Source: Tieghemostelium lacteum
Lineage: Eukaryota > Evosea > Eumycetozoa > Dictyosteliales > Raperosteliaceae
Direction: 5' to 3'
DNA: 64,000 nucleotides
Assembly: GCA_001606155.1 (NCBI GenBank)
Contig: LODT01000049.1
Location: 1-64,000, forward strand
Part shown: piece by piece, positions 11,359 to 22,622 of the stretch
Position numbering within the stretch: position 1 is the first letter of the stretch
Layout of the letters: every line of letters begins with the position of its first letter
Notes under the pieces: generated by a model
Seen by the model: the letters and a program-made list of their open reading frames with translations, nothing else
What the model was told of the DNA's origin: nothing
The model's database searches: none
Translations under genes and position numbers: made by a program

Positions 11359-12070
11359 AACTTTTCAATATGTCTTTTTTGTTTGAAAGATCATAGGCAA
11401 TGTTTATCAAAAAAAAAGACTTGTGGAATAGGGTTTATCCTTTTATGATTTCATTTTTGTGTTTCACTCTGCTCTAATATTCATTATGAACTACAAAGTA
11501 AAAGTAGTAAAGATGTACTATAACAATTTCAGAACATTTCATATGAAATTCAAGTGAAATTAGATAGATAAATTTAATACAATCAATGAAAAAGTATTTG
11601 AATTTAAGTATATGTATACTACTTAGTGATTGTGATTTAATTGATATCGTAAATCACAATTGATATGTGATCTAAATAGAGGTATTTCAAATTAGTTAAG
11701 ATTACCACCTATACCATATCACAATATCAACAGTGTTGATATCGTAAATTTAGATACAATTATTTAATCTAATATTGAATTTTAGATTATTATTTCAACC
11801 TTTATTTGAAAATATTATGCAACTCTTTTCGAAAGTTTTTTACAAGTAAATTAAAGCCGCATCTATTCAATTTTCTTTATATTGGAAATGGAATACTATA
11901 ATATTTGGTTGAAAATTATATTCTCCCGTTGTAAAATATCATCTGAAAATCTAAAAGTTGTTTATAAGGTGAAATTTGAAAGAGAATTGATGGATATCTC
12001 ATTTTTATAAGTTTTCTTTTGCTTAAAAATCTATTTTAATTTATCATATTTTATTTTAGTTAGAGCAATT
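11359..12070. other. Spacer between B-box paralogs 2 and 3
   Basis: A 0.7-kb AT-rich spacer without a readable gene. It contains a perfect 10-bp inverted repeat at 11629-11638 / 11651-11660, and the string TTGATATCGTAAAT twice (about 11641 and 11736). These may be regulatory repeats or leftovers of duplication. Confidence 0.45.
11629..11660. repeat. Perfect 10-bp inverted repeat
   Basis: Left arm ATTGTGATTT and right arm AAATCACAAT are separated by 12 bases that include GATATC. The repeat lies about 410 bp upstream of B-box copy 3. It could bind a dimeric factor, but no function is shown. Confidence 0.5.
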
Positions 12071-13558
12071 ATGGACAATATAAATTGTACAAAAGTTACC
12101 CATAAGGAAGATATTTATGTATATTGTAATGACTGTAATGCTTCAGTTTGTCGTAGTTGTTTTAAAAATCATAGAAGACATGATATGTTAGACAATGATA
12201 CTTTATACAACGAAAAAGTAGAAAAAGCAAATGGTGCTATTAAATCTATAGAAAATCAAGTAAACAACATTGATTCCAGAATTAAACAAAATTCAAGAAA
12301 TTTTCAGCTAGTTGAAAACAGTTACCAACAAGTGAAAGAAAAGATTGAGAGAGTTTGCCAAGAGTTGGTTGATAGCATTCATGTTAAAAAAGTAGAGTTA
12401 ACCAAAGAATTGGATTCCTATTATAATGATATCTCTGGCTCTCATAAATCTCTTCAAAAAGACTTAGAAAAAGATATTGAAACATTTCAGAAGATGTCGA
12501 AAGACATCCAAGTGAACAAAGAATCAATGCCTAATGATATTCAAAAGGTTGATTATATCATCTTATTTAACAACTATTTGAACACTATGCAAAAAAAGAG
12601 AGAAATTGAAGATAGGAATTTCAACCAAAATTTAGATTATAGTGGAAGCATTCCTTTATTTAATGATAAAGCAACAACAAAAATCATCAATAAGATTCAA
12701 CTCTTATACCTATATGAAAATTCCTATTTTTATATAATTAAACATAAAAGTGACTATATGGAAATTTATGATATTAGTGGTTCAAAATCTCATCTCATTA
12801 AAATTCCTCCAATTCCAATTGAAAATCCAATTCCAATGGAAAATCCAATTCAATGTTCCTGTACTGTTAATAATTGTATATACATTTTTTCAACACAAAA
12901 TTTATACACATTGAATCTGCAAGAAGAAAAGTTAAATTGGATAAGAACTGAATATAAATACAGTAGAGTAAAACCACAATTTAATAACCAACCAACAGCC
13001 ATATTCAACGGAGCTGATAAATTCTACCTATTTTCAAAAGGGTCATACATCTGTTTCACCTTTGATATCAACACGAATCAATTTGATCAACTCCATATGC
13101 AAAGAACCTTTACCCATTTTAGACTATTTCTTGACAGCGAAAATATTATATGTGTGATGCATGATAATCATCATACTGGCTCAACTGCAATGTATAAATA
13201 CCCCAAAAATGGCGACTTTAATTTATCACTAACTACCCCTTTGCGCTCTCTACCCAAACCTTTGAGCTCTAACATTTCAGTGTGTTATGCTGTTGATAGC
13301 ATTTATTATTTGACTCCAAACCAGTTTCTTAAACTTCCTAACCAGCCTCTTTCCTATCCACCTGATTTCGATAGTAATAACCTGCAAGAATCTAGAATGT
13401 ACTACCAAAAGAGCGTAAACTCAATATATCTATTTAAAAGCTTATCTCCTTTGTTAATTTATAATATTTCCAATAACTCTTGGTCTAAAGTGGGTCTGCA
13501 ATCGCCAATTGACCAATATTGCGTAATTGCGTCTTCGTCAACAGGTTATCATTTTTAA
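12071..13558 (+). CDS. B-box zinc-finger protein with kelch-like C-terminus, copy 3
   Basis: 495 residues from ATG 12071 (MDNINCTKVTHKED). The B-box reads YCNDCNASVCRSCFKNHRRHD, followed by LDNDTLYNEKVEKANGAIKSI, very like copy 2. The coiled coil covers about residues 45-175. The C-terminal beta region has strands such as CIYIFSTQNLYTLNL and KFYLFSKGSYICFTFD. Near residue 250 a small internal duplication gives PIPIENPIPMENPI. There is no RING domain, so any ubiquitin-ligase role is not supported. It is the last of the tandem array, and a CDC50 gene follows on the other strand. Confidence 0.85.
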   Translation: MDNINCTKVTHKEDIYVYCNDCNASVCRSCFKNHRRHDMLDNDTLYNEKVEKANGAIKSIENQVNNIDSRIKQNSRNFQLVENSYQQVKEKIERVCQELVDSIHVKKVELTKELDSYYNDISGSHKSLQKDLEKDIETFQKMSKDIQVNKESMPNDIQKVDYIILFNNYLNTMQKKREIEDRNFNQNLDYSGSIPLFNDKATTKIINKIQLLYLYENSYFYIIKHKSDYMEIYDISGSKSHLIKIPPIPIENPIPMENPIQCSCTVNNCIYIFSTQNLYTLNLQEEKLNWIRTEYKYSRVKPQFNNQPTAIFNGADKFYLFSKGSYICFTFDINTNQFDQLHMQRTFTHFRLFLDSENIICVMHDNHHTGSTAMYKYPKNGDFNLSLTTPLRSLPKPLSSNISVCYAVDSIYYLTPNQFLKLPNQPLSYPPDFDSNNLQESRMYYQKSVNSIYLFKSLSPLLIYNISNNSWSKVGLQSPIDQYCVIASSSTGYHF

Positions 13559-13760
13559 ATAAAAACTTATTTCTCAAGTAGAATTGATTTGTTTTTGTTA
13601 TTGAAAGGTTTATTTAAATAAAAAAAGGAAAGAGTTAAATGGAAATAAAGTTTTGTATTTTTTTTGTTTTTTGGAGATTCTGTTGTGTTATTGATGGTGT
13701 TGTACTGGAATTAAATAAATGTTATTTAAATTGATTTCATATGTGTTGATTGTACTAATA

Positions 13761-14839
13761 TTATTTACTGAATTCTAAATATTTTGGATCACCCAATTTT
13801 CTTGGTGAAACTTTATGTTTGATAAAGAAGGCAATACCCTGAACAAAACATATACAACCGACAATGACATAGGCGTAACCCAAGAATGGATTTTTTCCAC
13901 CAATCCAAGTAGTAGTGGATAGAACAATATATTTTTTACCATCAAAAGAATCAACAGGATAATTGGAAGTCACTTGAATGGTAACTTCACCAGAGATATC
14001 TTGATTGATAATTCTATAGAGTTTTTTGAAATCTGGTAGACCAGCAGTTCTCATCCAAACAATAAAGTCCTCATCTTCAAAATCTGGAATAATTCTGATA
14101 CCTGGTGCATCAGCTGGTGGATTTTTAAATTTCTTTTCCTTATCAGATGTCCATGCAATACCTTCTTTTTGTAAAGGTACTGTTTTATTACCTTGTCTCA
14201 TAATAAATGTATCTATAGTAGTACAATATTATTAGTATATTATGGTAGATTATCACAAAATAGATTGGTTTATAAATACCATTAAACATCGAGCTGGCAA
14301 TAAGACCACATGGTAAATAGAATTTTGAAGGATCTTGAGAATCACCTTCAGATTTTAATGGATCACAGTCTTGTAGGGCAGAGTAATCTTTTACAATAAC
14401 ACCTCTAAGTTGATCATCATTTCTAGATTTTACATAACGACGGTGATTCTGATAAAAGTTTTCAAGTCTATAGTATAGATAAACTGGTGCTTTCATTTCT
14501 TGGTCAACATTAATAGTTACATTACACACACTTCCAACTGAACATTCATCTAAATTATCATATCTTGCTATCTTTTCTACAACATCTTTTGAAGCTGTAA
14601 TCATAACTGCTCCAATTGGTATAAATACAATACCAATAATTATAAATGATATAATAACTGGTCCAGGAGTCAAAATTGGCTCCCATGCTTTTAATCTCTG
14701 TTGTTTAAATGCTGTATCTATTATATTGATTATAATTTTATATAGTGTATTAATATACTCTTGTTTTCTTGTATTCCCCAAATAACTATCTCTGTTACAT
14801 ACTAGCTGGTCTCTTTGAATGAGGCTCTTTAGAAGACAT
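13761..14839 (-). CDS. CDC50/LEM3 family P4-ATPase (flippase) beta subunit
   Basis: Accessory subunit of phospholipid flippases, needed for their exit from the ER. The exons are 14839-14803, 14711-14280 and 14212-13761, with GT..AG introns whose phases fit. The product starts MSSKEPHSKRPA and continues TFKQQRLKAW-EPILTPGP, the hallmark CDC50 N-terminal motif. Transmembrane segment 1 follows (VIISFIIIGIVFIPIGAVMI). The lumenal domain contains the conserved YYRLENFYQNHRRYVKSRND and the CGLIASSMFND turn. Transmembrane segment 2 is near the C-terminus (FLGYAYVIVGCICFVQGIAFFI). About 306 residues, normal for the family. Cysteines for the usual disulfides are present (CSVGSVC, DCDPLKS..PC). Confidence 0.93.
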
Positions 14840-15575
14840 TTTTATGATTGTATATTGCTATTATTATTATTAAATGTCTTCAAGATAATAATAAATAAAT
14901 ATTAAATATTAGAATATATCTGTTAAATTATTATTAAATGAGAAAGTGAGAGTTAGAATATATATTGTTTTTTTTTTGTAGGAAAATAAAATTAAAATAC
15001 AATAATATCAAAATTGAATAATAACAAGGAGAAGAAGAGGAGGATGAACACAACTAGTTGATCTTTTTAAAAATATTAATTTGATTTATAGAATACTTTT
15101 GTTTTTTTTTTTTAAAATACAATTATTCGATTGAAATGTTTATGTTCTTATATATAAACCAACACAATATTTTTAATAGTGTTGTTTGTATAAAATTATT
15201 TTAATTAACCACTCTCTTTTTTTTGTGGTTTTTTGTGTTTTCTAATAATTTGTTGAATAAGGTTGAGGATACTGTAAAAGTCTGTATTGTTGTAACTCTA
15301 GATACTTTACTTATAATACAATAGTTTGAGAAACTATATTTTAAAAGAATAAAACTAAATTTTAGAAGGTTTTATTCAATTGAAATGAATGAAAAATAAA
15401 AAAAAAAAAAAAAAAAAATAGTTTTATCTTTCGAGAGGTTTTATCTGTGTGTGTAAAAGGTGACATTTTGATAAGTTACAAAAATCAAAATATATCTTTT
15501 TTTTAAAAGTTAAAAAGATCAAATTAGATTCATCTGCACACCACACTTTTCACATAAAAGGTAACAAAACCTCAC
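14840..15575. promoter_or_regulatory. Divergent intergenic spacer
   Basis: Shared upstream region of the CDC50 gene (-) and the F-box/LRR-like gene (+). It is AT-rich with a long A run at about 15399-15418 and several T runs. No specific site was identified. Confidence 0.35.
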
Positions 15576-17486
15576 ATGCTTAATCAATTACTAGGTGCAT
15601 TTAAAAAGCTAAATCCAAGCTCAACATCCAATAGTAATAGTACTAGAAGTTCTACACCATTAACACCTGAACAAATTAATCTTTTGAATTTATTTAACAA
15701 TCAAAATCCAAAGAATGGTCATGTAATTAGTAGTGTTAATCCACACGTTCATTCTATACGAGGAACACTTCCAAACTATTTACTAAAGAAGATATTGGAT
15801 CAGTTGATTGTGGAAATTGGTAGAGACCTATATTTAACAAATTATAATAGTGAGATTATTAGTATAGTTAGACTAACACTAGTATCCAAAAGTTGGTCAA
15901 CTTCTATAATACCTCAGTTAAACTATCAAACTGCCTTTTCAATTAGTGATAGAAGTGATATGATATTACTATTAAAACTGATAGAAAATGGTGTTGTAGG
16001 TGTACCTATACCACTTCGATATTTACATTTGAAATTTGATGAAAATTATAGTAATACACTAAAAGAAGAGACTTTGGAGATGCTTTTGGGATCTAATAGT
16101 AGTTGTAAATTTGATTGTTTAAATGTAGATTTTCAAATGAGTTCTCATTTGGGATGGAATGTAAAGAAGATGTTGTCTAAGATTATAAGTAGATTTCAGT
16201 TTACCAATATAGTAATACATGGATCAATGGTTGATATTAATCAAATGGAGCAAAGTGCATCTAAAGATCTCCAAGAACTCTACATGAAAACTAGTTTACT
16301 ATTAATAAGTAAACTATGTAATTTACAAAAGTTCATAGGATTACAAGTTCTAGAGCTTCCAAATTGTCTCATTGGTGAGCATATTGAATTTTTAGAAAAA
16401 CAAAGTACATTTAGATTTCAGTTCCCTCTATTGAGAAAACTCAATTTGAGTTACAACATGTTAGCTGATAAAGTGGGCTTTGTTGCAAAGTGTCTGGAAG
16501 ATAATACACCTAACCTTGAGATACTGGATCTTGAAAGAAACGATTTTAACTCATCAGTGGCTACTGAATGTCTATTTCCGGTTCTGCAAAGACTAGTCAA
16601 ATTACACACACTAAATATCTCCAATAACAAAATCTATCTCCAAAAACTAAATAGATTCACGTTATCATTGACACATTTGAATGCCTCTGCATTGTGTGGT
16701 GACACTAATTCTCAATCAGCTATTGAATTTGTAGTTGGAAATGGACCATCTCTAAGATACCTTGAATTCTCACCTGCTTTTATGTTCCTAAATCTAAGTG
16801 AGAGTTTAGTACTCTTTAGGTCACTGGTAGATCACAAATGTAGAAATATCAAATCACTGGAATTATGTAAATTAAACATGTCAAATTCCATTTTAGAGGT
16901 ATTTAAAGAATTCCTAGAATCACTACATTCACTATCTAAACTATTCTTAAATATAGTTTTATTTAATAATGATAGTGAATGTAAAAATCAATATCTCTCG
17001 TATATTCTTAAAAGTAAGACTATAAGAGATTTAACATTACAGGCACATGAAATAAATTCAATTCACTGTAAAGTCATTGCAGAGTCATTACAGAATAACA
17101 ATGTGCTAGAAAGTCTGGATCTATCAAATAATGTCTTATTAGGATCAGGTGCCAATTCCATCATGTCATCACTAACATTGAACAATACTCTAAAAAGTTT
17201 GTCAATGAATTACTGTTTTATTAATAGTAGTTCTTATAACAGTGACAGTATATCACATATAGTTTACAATAGAACTACACCAAATATCAAAACATTTCAT
17301 AGTAACTCACTGCAAACTCTTAGTTTAAATGACAATTATCTAAATTCATTTGATCTTTCTGTAATCTTGGGTAGTCTAAAGTCATCAAATAGTATTAAAT
17401 TAATTAACCTCAAAGGAATTACCCAAGAAGACACCCTTGTGAAAGAATTCCAAAAATATAAACCAAAAACCACTATTTTGTTTTAA
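15576..17486 (+). CDS. F-box-like/leucine-rich repeat protein
   Basis: 636 residues in one exon. After a Ser/Thr/Asn-rich start, residues about 65-115 read LPNYLLKKILDQLIVEIG...IVRLTLVSKSWSTSII, which matches the F-box-like pattern (LP..L...IL, then L.LVSK.W). From about residue 180 come leucine-rich repeats, including LRKLNLSYNMLADKVG, LEILDLERNDFNSS, LHTLNISNNKI, LESLDLSNNVLL and LQTLSLNDNYLN. This is a common dictyostelid architecture, and an SCF adaptor role is plausible but inferred. No transmembrane segment or signal peptide is seen. Its target is unknown. Confidence 0.8.
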   Translation: MLNQLLGAFKKLNPSSTSNSNSTRSSTPLTPEQINLLNLFNNQNPKNGHVISSVNPHVHSIRGTLPNYLLKKILDQLIVEIGRDLYLTNYNSEIISIVRLTLVSKSWSTSIIPQLNYQTAFSISDRSDMILLLKLIENGVVGVPIPLRYLHLKFDENYSNTLKEETLEMLLGSNSSCKFDCLNVDFQMSSHLGWNVKKMLSKIISRFQFTNIVIHGSMVDINQMEQSASKDLQELYMKTSLLLISKLCNLQKFIGLQVLELPNCLIGEHIEFLEKQSTFRFQFPLLRKLNLSYNMLADKVGFVAKCLEDNTPNLEILDLERNDFNSSVATECLFPVLQRLVKLHTLNISNNKIYLQKLNRFTLSLTHLNASALCGDTNSQSAIEFVVGNGPSLRYLEFSPAFMFLNLSESLVLFRSLVDHKCRNIKSLELCKLNMSNSILEVFKEFLESLHSLSKLFLNIVLFNNDSECKNQYLSYILKSKTIRDLTLQAHEINSIHCKVIAESLQNNNVLESLDLSNNVLLGSGANSIMSSLTLNNTLKSLSMNYCFINSSSYNSDSISHIVYNRTTPNIKTFHSNSLQTLSLNDNYLNSFDLSVILGSLKSSNSIKLINLKGITQEDTLVKEFQKYKPKTTILF

Positions 17487-17598
17487 AAGGGGGTTCTATT
17501 ATCATAATAAATCATTTTAAAAAAAAATAATTTAGATTTATTAGGATTGTGGTGTGTAGTATATATTTTTACAACATTTGAATTATTATTATTTGTTA

Positions 17599-19842
17599 TT
17601 ATTTATGAGATTTTTGTGTGCTTGTTGTTGTAGTTGTTGTAGTTTGTTTTGATTTTTGAGATCTTGATGATGAACTACTACCACCACCTGATGTCTTAAT
17701 TGGCGCTGTAGTTGGTTTAGTTGATGTACTACTTGAGGTGATTGTAGGTACTGATCCTGAGGAAGTTTTTGTACTTGGACCTGAGGGAGTTGTAGTTGAA
17801 GTAGTAGTAGTAGTTGTCTGTTGTTTACCACTACCACCACCTGATGTAGTTGTAGATGTACTACCAGAGGTAGTAGCACCAGGTGTACCGACATGTTGAG
17901 ATTGCGATCTCTTAATAATTCTAGATTCCTTTTTCAAATTATTATTGCTAATAGTGTGAACAGCATTCTTGTGAACAATAACTTCTTTTTCTTCTTTTAC
18001 GAAAGGTAAGAGTTTAGTAATTCTACCAATACCTTTTGCACGACCTTCACGAAAGATAAATTTGGAGTCAACAGTTAGAAACTCTGGTTTCTGCATAAAT
18101 CTAAATCTCACTTTAGCTTTATCACCAGTTCTAATGATATTCTTATCAATCTCCATAATACGAGCACACTGTTGACTTACACAACAATGAACAACAGCCT
18201 CGTAACCCACAGCTATAGTAGTACTGTGATACAATACCAAAACCTCAGCTTCAAATTCCCTAGTTGGTTGAGGCTTAGCACTTGGATGTACAAGTACCAT
18301 ACCTTTTCTAATTTGAGATTTTTTAATTTTTTTCAGTGCAACGGAAGCTGTCAAACCTGCTCTAACCTGTTTAACAGGTAGTCTTTTAGTATGAATACTC
18401 TTGACTTGAACAGGAAGGAAATTTCCACTGTCATCAGGACCCAGTAGTAAATTATCGTTAATGTTGATAACCCCCTTCATAACAGTACCAGAAACAACAG
18501 TACCAGCACCAGTAACAGTCCATGTAGAATCGATATCCAGTTGAGCTGGTTTATCAATTACAGAATCCCACTCCTTCTTTGAAGGCAACAAATTGAGAAA
18601 AGATCTTAAAAGATCAAGATTCTCACCAGTTACATTACTAACCTGGAAAATTGGTGCAATACGTTCAGAAATAAAGTTTCTAGCAGCAACTACAACATCA
18701 TCATGAGACTTGATGACAACAGGTAGTTTTCTACTGCCTGGTGACTTGAGAATCTTTTTAACATCGTTTAGAGTCTCAGTAAGAACATTTTCAGGGGCTC
18801 TATCAATTTTTGTAATTACCACAAAAACTGGTAGTTTAAGACAAACTGCCAGACCCAAATGCTCTTTAGTCATACCTACGATACCCATATTGGCACCAAC
18901 CATCAACATACAAAAATCAGGTTGTAAACCTGTGCATCCATATACAGTAGTCTTGAGGTATCTTTCGTGGCCTGCCAAATCAATAAAATTGATAATTTTG
19001 GAAGAGAGTTCGCAAATCTCATTTGGAGACATTGCAGCGTGTACTGAATTGTAGTTTACAATCTTACCCTTACTGTCAAAACCCATAATCTCTTGTGAAA
19101 TGGATGAAGTACGACCAGACTCAATTTCATGTTTATGACGAAACATGTAGGCTCTTGCTAAACCTCTACCGTTATCTAACTGACCTCTAGTGAGAACACC
19201 TAAAAGAGATGATTTACCACTGTCTACATTACCCAATACCGATACACGAACCTCTGAAAAGTCACCTGACGCAAACTTTCTAATTAATAGTTCAAGTACT
19301 TTACCATTGGTACCGTTTCTCTCACGAAGTACAGTTAGATCAGCATTGATTCTCGATGCCATCTCTTTTAGTGTGTCTAATGAGGCATTTAATTCCTCAT
19401 CTGACAAACCAACTGCTGTACCATCATCTTCTACACCCAACTCATATATAGCCTCACCTTGACCTTCACCAATTCTATACATTAACTGTGAGAGTAAATG
19501 TTCAAATCTATCTGGTGTTGGGTTAACTAATTTCAGTTTATATTCAATATTACCAGTTTCAACTTCAGGTTTTAAGTTTTCAACTGTATTATCAACTGAT
19601 GATGTTGTTGTTGTTGTAGTTGTAGTTTTATTCTTATGATTACTATTGTTATTATTGTTATTATTACTATTTAATGCTGTATTAGCTGTATCTGCTTGAT
19701 TTTCTGTTGTATTTGTTATTGTTGATGGTTGTTCATTTTCTTTTGTATTTAATAATGCAGTTACTGATTCTGTCATTGTTGTATTTGAGATTACAACTGA
19801 CTCTGACGCACTTGTTGTTGCTGAGGATTCATTACAATCCAT
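17599..19842 (-). CDS. GTPBP1/GTPBP2-type translational GTPase
   Basis: 747 residues from ATG 19842, one exon. It belongs to the GTPBP1 family of EF1A-like GTPases, linked in animals to mRNA decay and ribosome rescue. An Asn/Thr-rich N-terminus precedes the family's own domain (YRIGEGQGEAIYELGVEDDG). The G domain then shows G1 GNVDSGKS near residue 205, the switch region GRTSSISQEIMGFD, G3 DLAGHERY near 289 and G4 TKID near 345. Two beta-barrel domains follow, including the sequence TWTVTGAGTVVSGTVMKGV and a C-terminal REGRAKGIGRI segment. The last 110 residues are a low-complexity Thr/Ser/Gly/Lys tail (TTTTTTSTTTP). The frames on the opposite strand over this gene are shadows. Confidence 0.92.
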   Translation of the reverse strand: MDCNESSATTSASESVVISNTTMTESVTALLNTKENEQPSTITNTTENQADTANTALNSNNNNNNNSNHKNKTTTTTTTTSSVDNTVENLKPEVETGNIEYKLKLVNPTPDRFEHLLSQLMYRIGEGQGEAIYELGVEDDGTAVGLSDEELNASLDTLKEMASRINADLTVLRERNGTNGKVLELLIRKFASGDFSEVRVSVLGNVDSGKSSLLGVLTRGQLDNGRGLARAYMFRHKHEIESGRTSSISQEIMGFDSKGKIVNYNSVHAAMSPNEICELSSKIINFIDLAGHERYLKTTVYGCTGLQPDFCMLMVGANMGIVGMTKEHLGLAVCLKLPVFVVITKIDRAPENVLTETLNDVKKILKSPGSRKLPVVIKSHDDVVVAARNFISERIAPIFQVSNVTGENLDLLRSFLNLLPSKKEWDSVIDKPAQLDIDSTWTVTGAGTVVSGTVMKGVININDNLLLGPDDSGNFLPVQVKSIHTKRLPVKQVRAGLTASVALKKIKKSQIRKGMVLVHPSAKPQPTREFEAEVLVLYHSTTIAVGYEAVVHCCVSQQCARIMEIDKNIIRTGDKAKVRFRFMQKPEFLTVDSKFIFREGRAKGIGRITKLLPFVKEEKEVIVHKNAVHTISNNNLKKESRIIKRSQSQHVGTPGATTSGSTSTTTSGGGSGKQQTTTTTTSTTTPSGPSTKTSSGSVPTITSSSTSTKPTTAPIKTSGGGSSSSSRSQKSKQTTTTTTTSTQKSHK

Positions 19843-20580
19843 TTTTTTAATATATTAAATTATATAAATAAGGAAAAAGGGGTAGGGAAATGTAAAAAAA
19901 TAAAATTTTTGAGAAGTAAGGCTCTTTTTGAAAACTTAAAAGTACAATGTTTAACTGACTTTTTTTACCTTTTTTTCAAAAAAAAAAAATTAAATATATC
20001 TATTTATCTAAGTCTTATTAATTATTGTGGCTATGTTCTATATTGTTATGTGTTTATATATTATTGTATTGTGATTGTGAAAAGGGTTCAAAACTATGTA
20101 TTGTGTAAATGTGTTGTATCTGTAAATGTAATTTGATTTTCTGTGTTGTATAATATCATTCCAAAAAGTTATAAAATAATAAAATGCAAATGGGTGGTAG
20201 TGGTTTGCGTTTTGGATTGTTGTTATAACTAATGAAGAAAAAAAAAAAATTTTTTTTGTCATTTATTAATATAGAGAAATTTTGCTGAAATAAATAAAGA
20301 AATCAAATGGAATGAGTCGACACTCTACTGAATAACTATTTCATGAGTGATTCTCAATAAGACACAAATGAAGAATTTCAGTGATACTTTAAAGAAAATT
20401 AGCAAATTCAATTATTCACAATTTCTTTGAATCAACAAGTTTATACCAAAATGATATTTCTGAAATGATGAATGGTGTATTTTGGTTGTGGAATAAAAAA
20501 AAAAAAAAAAAAAGGAAGATGTAAAAGGAATTTAATTTGAAAACAAATAATTTAATTTAATTATTACTTTTTGTTGTTTT
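19843..20580. other. Intergenic spacer, no gene
   Basis: AT-rich spacer between two minus-strand genes. It must hold the GTPBP1 promoter and the 3' end of the START/F-box/WD40 gene. Two short overlapping frames near 19909-20262 are biased to Tyr, Ile and Phe and show no domain, so I treat them as chance. Confidence 0.5.
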
Positions 20581-22568
20581 TTAGAAATCATATCTTCTGA
20601 TATAACCATTATTCAAACCAACTACAATACCACTATCATTGGTACATATTGAGGTAATTCCAACATTTAAATTATGACTACTACCTCCACCATTAGAACT
20701 ACTATTTCTATTGGTTTGGTAGAGTTTAATCTCACCAATTTGGTTGAAAGTACCTGGTTTTTTGAGAGATTGATCAGTGAGTGTAGGTAATTGAAGGAAT
20801 GGTGAGGATGAGATATTGGAGTGATTCCAATTGTCAAGATTCCAAATTTTAATCAGACCAAAATCATCACCTGTAACCACTCTACCTCCACGTTCTTCAT
20901 AGGAGATGCATTTGATTGGATTAACAGTATTGTAGGTACATACCGATGCTGAGGCATTTCTAAAATCCCATAACTTGATAGTCTTATCCTGAGAACCAGT
21001 TAGGAGATATGTATCTCCAATCTGTTCGAGACAGTTAATTGGTTTACTGTGTCCTGTTAGGGTATATAAAAGGTTTCCAGTTTCCAAATCACTAATAAGT
21101 GCAGTCTTATCTGAAGAACATGTTCCTACTAATCCACCGTATGCAATAGTGCTTTGAAGTACACGAACATCATTAATCTTTTTAGTGTGTCTAGTTTCTG
21201 TCCATATCTTTGCTCTCTTATCTTCGTCCCAAAACTCCACTTTCATTTTTTCCCATGAAATGTATTTTCCTGGAATGGTAAAATCAAAACCATCAGCTAA
21301 CAAAACAATACGGTGACTTGATATAGGTGCACTTGATTTTTGATGAAGTTCTGTGAAATCATAGTGACTGACTGTTCCATTCTTGTGTCCTACACGAATT
21401 CTAGTGTACTCTGATAGAGGCCAGATATATGAACATCTTTTCGATCTATCATATTCCACAGAAACAACTGAACTTATAGAGTCTTCATAATTTGCAATAG
21501 ATTCACCAGAATTTACATTCCATACCTTTATACCCTTGTTATTCAAACTTACAGACAATGCAGTACGACCTTGACAACGAACACTTTTTACTGCTTTACT
21601 ATGTCCCTGGAACTCCATAATCTTTCTAGGTCTTGCTTGGTTCCATCTCTCCTCAAGTTTAAGTTTCTCCATATACTGACTCTTCCAATTGGCACCTGTC
21701 AAATCTCTATCACAATTACAATCAATTTGACAACAATAGTTACATATAGAGTCAATAACCATCTCATCATTAGGGCCTGATGATTTACCTTTGTTTTGTT
21801 GTCCATTTGCATTTTGATTGTGGTGATCTGCAATGATGTTATTGATATGGGTGTCATCTTGTGATCTGGAATTTGGAGATGAACTACCTCCATTTCCAGA
21901 GGTTCCATTTACATCAGATCCAGGTGGATTTGCACCCGAAGCTTGTTGGTCAATTGGTGGAGGATTAGCAGCCATTGCATTAATGATCTTGGTATGTATA
22001 TCCTTTATCATCTCTTCAATTGCCTCTGAGGACAATTGGTTGAGGTCATAGTCTTCTCCCACAAGTTCCTTCAACTGTTCCTGACTGAGTCCTACTATAT
22101 TCTGACTGTTTACAGCTTGATTGTATAAAGCTATATACAAAGGATTGTTCTCCATTTGTTTTTGTTTTTGTTTTTCCATAGACTGTGCAACAGTGAGTTT
22201 CTTTGGATTGGATTTCTTAAAGAGTGGGTTATTCTCATACAAGAACTTCCATAAACTTGAAGAATCAGTAGAGAGTTTAAATCTCTTACAAACCAAACTC
22301 ACAGTCAAGATATCCGAAGCTGATAGATTACATAGTATAACTTGAACAATCTCCTCAGGAACTCTATCAAAATCACTATTAGATATACAATATTCCTTTC
22401 TCTGAAGTTTTCTTCGAAGGAACAAATCCTGAACTATTCCAACATTCTGATCTGGTCCATTACTAACAGGGAAATCAGCACCATTTGCCTGGTTTTCATT
22501 TTCTGACATTAAAAATAAAAATGGTTGTTTTTTAGTCCACTGAATTGGGTGACTGATATCCATACTAC

Positions 22569-22622
<54 letters not shown>

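Noticed and set aside
17589-17894. Gln/Leu/Val-rich minus-strand frame
   Set aside because: It is an alternative frame of the Thr/Ser repeat tail of the GTPBP1-like gene.
18172-19462. Plus-strand frames over the GTPBP1-like gene
   Set aside because: All are opposite a clearly conserved GTPase, so they are shadows.
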